From Candidatus Omnitrophota bacterium (GTDB lineage Bacteria; Omnitrophota; Gorgyraeia; Gygaellales; Profunditerraquicolaceae): 24,092 nucleotides of DNA. The position numbers and the translations under genes were made by a program. The notes beneath the pieces were generated by a model. It did no database searches, was not told where the DNA came from, and saw nothing but the letters and a program-made list of their open reading frames with translations. Positions 10,148 through 15,667 of this stretch are shown here, piece after piece (within the stretch, counting starts at the first letter, position 1; every line of letters starts with the position of its first letter). Where the stretch lies: contig JAFGET010000057.1 of assembly GCA_016931435.1 (NCBI GenBank), forward strand, positions 1 to 24,092. Reading direction: 5' to 3'.

Positions 10148-10363
10148 ATGAGCAGAAACCTGGCTTTGCTTTTGATCTTCGGAATGTGCGTTCTTGGGCC
10201 CAGCGCGGTATTTGCCGCGGCTAGTTTTGCCAGCATCAATGCCTTAGGCCGTAACCCTTCATCTGCCCCTAAAATCTTTACTGCAATGATCATTACTCTT
10301 GTTTTTGTGCAATCCCTGGCAATCATCGCGATGCTTGTTGTTTTTCAGCTCTTCACCCCTTAA
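10148..10363 (+). CDS. atpE: F-type ATPase c subunit (proteolipid) lacking the ion-binding carboxylate
   Basis: This 71-residue, two-helix hydrophobic protein has the layout of a c subunit: helix 1 (about residues 5-32), a polar loop G-R-N-P (34-37) at the place of the conserved R-Q-P, and helix 2 (about 43-69). Helix 2 reads F-V-Q-S-L-A-I-I where family members read x-V-E-A-L-P-I-I, so residue 55 is Gln (codon CAA at 10310-10312) in place of the essential Glu/Asp. The whole protein has no Asp or Glu, so no other residue can substitute. As written it should not carry H+ or Na+. The usual Gly-rich helix 1 is replaced by Ala and Ser. No Shine-Dalgarno is seen before the ATG. A strong terminator follows. 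It is not obviously a pseudogene, since the frame is intact. Confidence 0.8.
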   Translation: MSRNLALLLIFGMCVLGPSAVFAAASFASINALGRNPSSAPKIFTAMIITLVFVQSLAIIAMLVVFQLFTP

Positions 10364-10407
10364 ATTAATCCCTCGCATGAATGGAATTGTGTTTTTTCTG
10401 CTCGGGA

Positions 10408-10447
10408 TGAATCTCCAGACTTTAGTCCGGGGAGATTCAATTTTTTT
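10408..10447 (+). terminator. Rho-independent terminator after the c subunit
   Basis: TGAATCTCC (10408-10416) pairs with GGAGATTCA (10431-10439), with an inner GACT/AGTC stem (10418-10421, 10424-10427), followed directly by AATTTTTTT. It separates the epsilon-c transcript from the b/delta-alpha-gamma-beta transcript. Confidence 0.8.
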
Positions 10448-10467
10448 CTCAAAAATCAAAAAAATGC

Positions 10468-10496
10468 TTGTATTCCGAAGTGATTTAACTTATGAT
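10468..10496 (+). promoter_or_regulatory. Second promoter of the ATPase cluster, ahead of b/delta
   Basis: TTGTAT (10468-10473), 17 bp, TATGAT (10491-10496). The -35 lies in the same ATGCTTGTATT word as the epsilon promoter. A TATAAT at 10499-10504 is also present but has no -35 at proper distance. The leader would be about 100 nt and contains the palindrome at 10534. Confidence 0.5.
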
Positions 10497-10533
10497 ATTA
10501 TAATAGGTAACGATTATTTAGATATCAGTTTTC

Positions 10534-10573
10534 CCTACCTGACGCCAGGCAGGAGTTGTCAGATAGCAGATAG
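10534..10573 (+). repeat. GC-rich palindrome plus 7-bp tandem repeat in the b/delta leader
   Basis: CCTACCTGACGCCAGGCAGG (10534-10553) is a palindrome apart from two G-T-type pairs and matches 17 of 20 bases of the perfect palindrome found twice near 17951 and 18091. It is followed by CAGATAG twice in tandem (10560-10573). The rest of the 10364-10603 spacer holds only the terminator and promoter listed separately. Confidence 0.6.
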
Positions 10574-10603
10574 CTGAAAAATAAGACTGAAAGGGAGCCT
10601 TAG

Positions 10604-11323
10604 ATGCTTATTGTGTCATTAATCGTATTATTGGTTATTATTTTCCTGGTCATGGTATTTATGTTCAGGAAGATAATGACGCAGAATGTGACCCTTGCGA
10701 CTTCGCATCTAGAAGATCTAAACCGGGAGTATTCAGAGAAAGAAAAAGAGGTAAATAGGAAGCTTGAAGAAGTGCAGCTTAAGTCTCAGGAAATATTAGC
10801 GCGCGCCCAAAGCGAATCCGAAAAATTGAGGGACGATGCCCTAAAAGAAATAGAAAGCGAAAAAGAAAGGATATTGCAGGCAGCGCGCACGCACAGCGAA
10901 GAAATGATCAAGCAGGCAGAGCGTTCTCGCCAGGCGCTTATCCAGGAGATAGAAGAGCGTATCGCAAAAGAAGCGGTAAATAAGGCCTGTGAATTAATCC
11001 AAACTACTTTACCCGAGCAGTTCAAGCGCGAAGTGCACGCACATTGGATAGAAGAGCTTATCACGAATGGCTTTAACCAGCTTGAACGCCTGCGCCTTCC
11101 GGAAGACGTAGAGGAAATAAAAATTACTTCGGCTTTTGCTTTAGACGATCGTCAGCGAAAGATAATGGTAAAGAAATTAAGTGAAGCCTTAAAGCGCAAT
11201 ATTACTTTAAAAGAGGAGATCGAAGCTAAGATAGTAGCCGGTTTTATCATAAGCATAGGCAGCCTTGTTTTAGACGGAAGCTTAAAGAACAAGATACAGG
11301 AGCAGGCCAAAGGTATTAAGTAA
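10604..11323 (+). CDS. atpF: F-type ATPase b subunit fused to the delta C-terminal domain
   Basis: 239 residues. Residues about 3-22 form one transmembrane helix, about 30-145 a long charged amphipathic helix (the b stalk), and the C-terminal about 65 residues (I-T-S-A-F-A-L-D-D-R-Q, later I-G-S-L-V-L-D-G-S-L) match the C-terminal domain of delta, where the family reads V-T-S-A-x-x-L and I-G-x-x-V-x-D-G-S. The globular N-terminal domain of delta is missing. Fused or long b proteins without a separate delta are known in N-ATPases. The role is the peripheral stator that holds alpha3beta3 to the membrane. The start follows a good ribosome site (AAGGGAG, 10591-10597). It is the first gene after the internal promoter. 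Confidence 0.85.
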   Translation: MLIVSLIVLLVIIFLVMVFMFRKIMTQNVTLATSHLEDLNREYSEKEKEVNRKLEEVQLKSQEILARAQSESEKLRDDALKEIESEKERILQAARTHSEEMIKQAERSRQALIQEIEERIAKEAVNKACELIQTTLPEQFKREVHAHWIEELITNGFNQLERLRLPEDVEEIKITSAFALDDRQRKIMVKKLSEALKRNITLKEEIEAKIVAGFIISIGSLVLDGSLKNKIQEQAKGIK

Positions 11324-11385
11324 AAAGGTAAAAGTAAAAACGTAAAATGAACTTCATTTTGCCTTTTACGTTTTGACTTTTGAAT
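11323..11385 (+). repeat. Inverted 7-bp repeat arrays between b/delta and alpha
   Basis: Four A-rich heptamers (AAAAGGT, AAAAGTA, AAAACGT, AAAATGA; 11323-11350) face four T-rich ones (TTTGCCT, TTTACGT, TTTGACT, TTTGAAT; 11358-11385). The segments 11330-11347 and 11364-11381 pair at 17 of 18 positions. The array begins inside the stop codon of b/delta and ends four bases before the alpha ATG, and leaves no room for a Shine-Dalgarno. Confidence 0.75.
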
Positions 11386-11389
11386 TAAT

Positions 11390-12883
11390 ATGGTCGATAA
11401 GTCAAAAATTATTGAAGAAAGAGACGGTATGACCGGCTTTGAGGTAAGAGAGGTAGGCCGCGTTGAGACCGTGCGTAAATTCGTAGTCATTGCTACAGGC
11501 CTTCCTTCATGTATGAACGGCCAAATCGTGGAATTTTCAAGCGGAACTATAGGTTTGGTCATGGGTTTTACCGAAGAAAAAGTGCAGATCCTTGTTTTGG
11601 GCGATTCAAGCTCGATCCGCGGGGGGGATGAGGTATATAACAAGGGTAAATCCCTGAATTTGCCGGTATCCGATAATTTTTTAGGCCGGATAGTCAATGC
11701 CCTTTGCCAGGCGCAAGATGGGCGAGGCCCGATCGAATCAAGGGAGGCATCGCCGGTCTTTCGCGTTGCCCCGGGAGTTATGGACAGGGTGCCCGTAAAA
11801 GATACCCTGGAAACAGGGACTTTGATATTAGACGCGATCATCCCGATAGCAAAAGGACAGCGGCAGTTACTTATCGGAGACAGGCTTACCGGCAAGACTT
11901 CCGTCACTTTAGATGCCATAATCAATCAGAAAGGCAGCGACGTAGTATGTATTTATTGTTGTATCGGGAAACCCTATTCCAGCCTGATGAAAGTCCTGGA
12001 TATTTTAAAAGACAAAGACGCCCTGGATTATACGATAATAGTGACAGGCGTTGCTTCTGTTTCTACGGGTGAGCAATACCTCGCCCCATATACTGCCTGT
12101 ACGCTGGGGGAATATTTCATGAATAAAGGCAAGGATGTTTTAGTGGTTTTCGATGACCTTACCAAACATGCCTGGATATACCGGCAGATCTGCCTGCTCT
12201 TAGAGCGCGCCCCCGGCAGAGAAGCTTACCCGGGGGATATTTTTTATATTCATTCGCAGTTAATGGAGCGCGCAGGATATTTAAAGCCGGAACTGGGCTC
12301 AGGTTCGATGACTTTTTTGCCTATCGTTGAAATCCTGCAGGGAGATGTCACCGGATATATACCTACTAACCTCATCTCCATGACTGACGGGCAGCTTTAT
12401 TTTTCATCCACTCTTTTTAATAAAGGGTTCAAACCGGCTATGGACTTTGGCCTATCGGTTTCGCGTATCGGAAACAAGGCGCAGTGGCCGGCAATGAAAT
12501 CTCTGAGTAAATCCTTGCGCCTGGATTATTTGCAATATAAAGAATTACTGCAGATGACCCAATTACGCGCCACGGGTTTGTCCAAAGAGGCTGAGATGCG
12601 GCTTAAACGAGGAGAGGCGATAAACCAGCTTATCGTGCAGGATAAAAATAAGCCCGTTACCATTGAAGAACAGATCGTGTTCCTTTATGCTTTGAGCCGG
12701 GGGGTTTTGGATAGCTTATCCGCCAGCCAGGCAAAGAGCTTTAAGCAGGATATTTTTGATTTTGTAAAAAAGCGTTATCCCGAATTTTCCTCAGAAATCC
12801 GCTCAGGCAAAGAATTCACTAATGAAATAAAGGATAAGGTCGAGGGGGTCCTGAAGGAATATTTTAAGGGCGCAATTAAATGA
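11390..12883 (+). CDS. atpA: F-type ATPase alpha subunit
   Basis: 497 residues, close to the usual 500-515. The P-loop G-D-R-L-T-G-K-T (Lys169, Thr170) differs from the canonical GDRQTGKT only by Q to L. The arginine finger is kept (Arg359 in V-S-R-I-G-N-K-A-Q). P-G-R-E-A-Y-P-G-D-I-F-Y and the S-M-T-D-G-Q segment are typical. The N-terminus is short and does not resemble the amphipathic helix that normally binds delta, which fits the loss of the delta N-terminal domain in the b/delta fusion. The loop before the G-S-M-T-F-L-P strand is shorter than in E. coli. The start is forced by an in-frame stop at 11381-11383. The alpha subunit forms the noncatalytic sites of the alpha3beta3 ring. Its stop codon overlaps an ATG (12880) discussed under gamma. 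Confidence 0.93.
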   Translation: MVDKSKIIEERDGMTGFEVREVGRVETVRKFVVIATGLPSCMNGQIVEFSSGTIGLVMGFTEEKVQILVLGDSSSIRGGDEVYNKGKSLNLPVSDNFLGRIVNALCQAQDGRGPIESREASPVFRVAPGVMDRVPVKDTLETGTLILDAIIPIAKGQRQLLIGDRLTGKTSVTLDAIINQKGSDVVCIYCCIGKPYSSLMKVLDILKDKDALDYTIIVTGVASVSTGEQYLAPYTACTLGEYFMNKGKDVLVVFDDLTKHAWIYRQICLLLERAPGREAYPGDIFYIHSQLMERAGYLKPELGSGSMTFLPIVEILQGDVTGYIPTNLISMTDGQLYFSSTLFNKGFKPAMDFGLSVSRIGNKAQWPAMKSLSKSLRLDYLQYKELLQMTQLRATGLSKEAEMRLKRGEAINQLIVQDKNKPVTIEEQIVFLYALSRGVLDSLSASQAKSFKQDIFDFVKKRYPEFSSEIRSGKEFTNEIKDKVEGVLKEYFKGAIK

Positions 12884-12904
12884 CCGGGAAAGGGCGTTAA
12901 TATT
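12880..12904 (+). promoter_or_regulatory. Odd start region of gamma: ATGA overlap, 6-codon ORF, ATT candidate
   Basis: An ATG at 12880 overlaps the alpha TGA but is out of frame with gamma and reaches TAA at 12898-12900 after six codons. Gamma homology continues upstream of its first in-frame ATG (13037) into the frame that is open from 12884. ATT at 12902 sits seven bases after AAAGGG (12889-12894) and would give the normal N-terminal length. Alternatively one extra base in the G-rich stretch at 12886-12894 would join the ATG at 12880 to gamma. Confidence 0.5.
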
Positions 12905-13750
12905 AAAACTCTCGCTGTCCTGAAAAAAGACCTGGAGTTTAACCGCGGCTTAGCTTCTTTATTAGAGGCCCTTAAGAATATCTCGGTAGCGCAGTTCAGG
13001 CTGCTTGAGCAAAAGATAAAGATCTTTGAGCAATTCATGAACATCGTAGAAAGTTTTTTTGATATCGCCGATTTTTCCAAAGTAGCCCATCCGTTTTTAG
13101 TAGAGCAGAAAAAACCTCAGGCGGTAATCGCCGTGACTTCAGACAGCGGGCTTTTAGGGGGGTTAAATATGCAGGTAGTCGCCCTGGCCCTTAAGGAACT
13201 GGAGCGGATCCCCGGAAAACTCATTGTAATAGGAGAGCGCGGGAAGATTTACGCGCAGGAAACAGGCACTCCTTTTGTGGCCTTTCCCGGGATCAATGAC
13301 GAAGAACGCCATTCTCAGGCGATGCAGATGCGCGATTATGTTTTAGACCTGGTTTTAGGAGGGGCGTTCGGATATTTGAAAGTAGTTTTCCCCCGTCCCG
13401 TTTCTTTTACCGTTCAGCGCGTGGAAATATTCCCTTTTCTCCCGTTCACTATTCCTTATAAGGAAGGTATCAGGAAAAATATGATTTCCGAGCTGATATT
13501 AGAGTCGCATCCCGCTGACCTGGTAGAGTATCTGGTTTACCTTTGGATCGGCCAGAAGTTGTTTGAGATCTTCGGGTTAAGCCGTTTAGCTGAATTAGCC
13601 GCGCGGTTCGTGCACCTTGAAGAAAGTTCGCAGAAATTAAAAGACTTAGACGCAAAAACGCACCTGGAGTATTTTCGCGTGCGCCATGAGCTTATTGACC
13701 GGAATATGAGGGAGTTGTTTGCCTCGAGGCTGATGTATCATCATTCGTAA
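12902..13750 (+). CDS. atpG: F-type ATPase gamma subunit, non-AUG or frameshifted start
   Basis: About 282 residues if begun at ATT 12902, against a family norm near 285-290. The first in-frame ATG (13037) would delete the N-terminal helix, yet the translated sequence upstream of it fits that helix: L-L-E-A-L-K-N-I-S-V-A-Q-F-R aligns with the usual I-T-K-A-M-x-M-V-A-A-x-K-x-R. The glycine-rich signature T-S-D-S-G-L-L-G-G-L-N is present (family S-D-R-G-L-C-G-G-L-N). The C-terminal helix is recognisable but diverged (L-A-E-L-A-A-R-F through the last 50 residues). Gamma is the central shaft inside alpha3beta3. Either it uses a rare AUU start, or there is a +1 shift or assembly indel near 12886-12895. 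Its stop codon lies in a heptamer repeat. Confidence 0.8.
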   Translation: MKTLAVLKKDLEFNRGLASLLEALKNISVAQFRLLEQKIKIFEQFMNIVESFFDIADFSKVAHPFLVEQKKPQAVIAVTSDSGLLGGLNMQVVALALKELERIPGKLIVIGERGKIYAQETGTPFVAFPGINDEERHSQAMQMRDYVLDLVLGGAFGYLKVVFPRPVSFTVQRVEIFPFLPFTIPYKEGIRKNMISELILESHPADLVEYLVYLWIGQKLFEIFGLSRLAELAARFVHLEESSQKLKDLDAKTHLEYFRVRHELIDRNMRELFASRLMYHHS

Positions 13751-13771
13751 CTCGTAACTCGTAACTAGTAA
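13745..13771 (+). repeat. TCGTAAC heptamer repeat between gamma and beta
   Basis: TCGTAAC occurs three times in tandem (13745-13765), followed by the variant TAGTAA. The first unit contains the gamma stop codon. After beta, AGTTACTAGAGGTTACT (15176-15192) carries the same word in the opposite orientation. No Shine-Dalgarno is visible before the beta ATG. Confidence 0.7.
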
Positions 13772-13787
13772 TTTTTCTAAAAAAATT

Positions 13788-15170
13788 ATGCGGATCAAAG
13801 GAAAAGTTGTTGCAGTGCAGGGGCCGGTAGTGGACGTGAAATTTTCGCGTGCCCAGGATGTCCCGAATATCTACAGCGTAATTAAGACAGAGACCATAGA
13901 TAAAGAAGAGGTGATCCTGGAAGTAGCCGAACACCAGGCAGGAAATATCGCCAGGTGCATATCTATCAATTCCACGATAAATATCCAGCGCCACGCCGAT
14001 GCTTATTACGAGCATACTTCCATTGAGATATCCGCGGGTGATGTGCTTTACGGCAGGATAATCAACATTTTAGGCAAACCCATAGATCAGAAAGGGGACA
14101 TCGATTCTTTAGAAAAGTTTCCTATAAGAAAGCCGGAAATGGGAAGCCGCACCAAAGTGGATAAATCCAAGACGCGGAGTTTCGAAGTAATGGAAACGGG
14201 CATAAAAGTGATCGACTTGCTTTTTCCTGTAGTCAAAGGAAGTAAGACCGGCATATTAGGAGGGGCGGCATTAGGCAAAAGTATCCTGACTTTAGAGATC
14301 ATCCAGCATATCGTAAAGAAATATCAGGGTTCCTGCGTGTTTGTCGGTATAGGAGAGCGTATCCGCGAGGGTAATGAGCTTTATTACGAATTATTAAAAC
14401 ATGACGTATTATCAAAGACGATGATGGTCTTCGGCCAGATGAATGAGCCGCCGGGGGCGCGTTTTAGCGTCGCTATGACCGGTATTACCATGGCTGAATC
14501 CATACAGCGCAAGAACCAGGACGTCCTGCTTTTTGTGGATAATATTTTCAGGTTCGTGCAGGCAGGGGCGGAGATCTCGACATTGCTGGGGAGGGTGCCT
14601 TCGGAGACAGGTTATCAACCTACCTTAATGGCTGAGGCAAGCGAATTCCATGAAAGGATACGCTCTTCGCAGGAAGTGGGCGGTTCCATAACCTCCGTCG
14701 AGGCGGTATATGTGCCTGCGGATGACTTGACCGATCCTGCGGTTGTGGCGCTTTTTAGTTTCCTGGATTCGATCCTGGTGCTTTCCCGCGAAAGGATACA
14801 ATTGGGCTTATATCCTGCGATAGACCCGCTTTTATCATCCTGCGCAAACCTGGATATAGATATCATCGGCAGAAGGCATTTTCAAATTTCACAGGAGACG
14901 ATACGTATTTTTCAAAGATACGAAGAACTGCGGCGTATCGTTTTAGTCGTCGGTATCGATGAATTATCGGCAGCGGACCGCGTTATTTATGAACGCGCAA
15001 GAAAACTCCAGAATTTTCTTACCCAACCGTTTTTTGTGGCAGAGGCTTATACCGGTAAAAAAGGAGAATACGTAAGCCTGGCGCAGACTTTAGAGGGATG
15101 CGAAGCGATCATTTCGGGTAAGGTCGATCATCGCTCGGAGGAAGAGTTTTATTTGATAGGGGCGATATGA
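13788..15170 (+). CDS. atpD: F-type ATPase beta subunit (catalytic)
   Basis: 460 residues, normal length. The beta barrel start (G-K-V-V-A-V-Q-G-P-V-V-D-V) is typical. The P-loop is G-G-A-A-L-G-K-S (Lys164, Ser165), the catalytic Glu is in G-E-R-I-R-E-G-N (Glu190), and L-F-V-D-N-I-F-R-F and Y-V-P-A-D-D-L-T-D-P-A are intact, so ATP hydrolysis or synthesis at the catalytic site looks possible. The lever motif DELSEED reads D-E-L-S-A-A-D (391-397), losing two acidic residues that contact gamma and epsilon. Beta is the last gene of the cluster, instead of the first as in N-ATPase operons. The P-loop differs from the usual GGAGVGKT, but the change keeps the GxxxxGKS pattern. I am confident this is a beta and not an alpha or a flagellar or type III ATPase. 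Confidence 0.93.
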   Translation: MRIKGKVVAVQGPVVDVKFSRAQDVPNIYSVIKTETIDKEEVILEVAEHQAGNIARCISINSTINIQRHADAYYEHTSIEISAGDVLYGRIINILGKPIDQKGDIDSLEKFPIRKPEMGSRTKVDKSKTRSFEVMETGIKVIDLLFPVVKGSKTGILGGAALGKSILTLEIIQHIVKKYQGSCVFVGIGERIREGNELYYELLKHDVLSKTMMVFGQMNEPPGARFSVAMTGITMAESIQRKNQDVLLFVDNIFRFVQAGAEISTLLGRVPSETGYQPTLMAEASEFHERIRSSQEVGGSITSVEAVYVPADDLTDPAVVALFSFLDSILVLSRERIQLGLYPAIDPLLSSCANLDIDIIGRRHFQISQETIRIFQRYEELRRIVLVVGIDELSAADRVIYERARKLQNFLTQPFFVAEAYTGKKGEYVSLAQTLEGCEAIISGKVDHRSEEEFYLIGAI

Positions 15171-15193
15171 TATTTAGTTACTAGAGGTTACTG

Positions 15194-15664
15194 ATGCAGG
15201 ATAAAAAACAGAAACATCTGGGCGAGATCTTAATAGAAAAGGGTCTGATCAAAGAAGAAGACCTGGAAGGGGCGTTAGAAGAGCAGAAAAAGACAAAGGA
15301 ATTTCTGGGGGCGATATTGGTCCGTAATAACCTGATCGAGGAAAAGGATTTATTGCAGGCGTTATGCGAACATTTCGGGATGGAACTGGGGAGCCTGGAA
15401 AACAAGTATATTGATTGGGGATTAGTCGGCCGCTTCAGTTCTTCCTTGGTTTTAGAAAATGATTGTTTCCCTCTTTCTCAAGAAGGCAACTTGGTGATCA
15501 TGGCTATAACTGACCCCTTGAATGCCTGGGCCCAGAAAAAAGCGGAAATAGAGGCGAGAGGCATTAAGTTGAAATTTGTTTTAGTTTCCGCGCAGGATAT
15601 GCGCGAGGCAAAAGAACGTTACCTGCGTTTTTTGCGCTCCGGCATAGATAGATTACTGGAATAA
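15194..15664 (+). CDS. Stand-alone MshEN/GspE N-terminal domain protein
   Basis: 156 residues with no ATPase part. Two copies of the MshEN motif are visible: H-L-G-E-I-L-I-E-K-G-L-I followed by L-x-x-A-L-x-x-Q, then F-L-G-A-I-L-V-R-N-N-L-I followed by L-L-Q-A-L. The rest (I-T-D-P-L-N and onward) fits the second half of the GspE/PilB N-terminal domain. In the MshE family this module binds cyclic di-GMP, so a sensing or regulatory role is inferred; the leading Arg of the first motif is His here. An AGAGG site precedes the ATG by six bases. It lies 3 bp upstream of a full GspE/PilB gene and is probably co-translated with it. It may be a split regulatory subunit derived from that protein. Confidence 0.75.
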   Translation: MQDKKQKHLGEILIEKGLIKEEDLEGALEEQKKTKEFLGAILVRNNLIEEKDLLQALCEHFGMELGSLENKYIDWGLVGRFSSSLVLENDCFPLSQEGNLVIMAITDPLNAWAQKKAEIEARGIKLKFVLVSAQDMREAKERYLRFLRSGIDRLLE

Positions 15665-15667
15665 ATC

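Noticed and set aside
10148..10363. The c gene as a simple pseudogene
   Set aside because: The frame, both helices and the polar loop are intact, and a promoter and terminator flank the epsilon-c unit. Only the carboxylate is lost.
10299..10577. 92-residue plus-strand ORF overlapping the c subunit end and the terminator
   Set aside because: It overlaps the real c gene, runs through the terminator, promoter and palindrome, and its translation resembles no protein family.
11152..11925. 257-residue antisense ORF across b/delta and alpha
   Set aside because: It covers conserved F-ATPase coding sequence and the heptamer hairpin; no family resemblance.
13037..13750. Gamma beginning at the ATG at 13037
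   Set aside because: This would remove the N-terminal helix that is plainly encoded upstream in the same frame.
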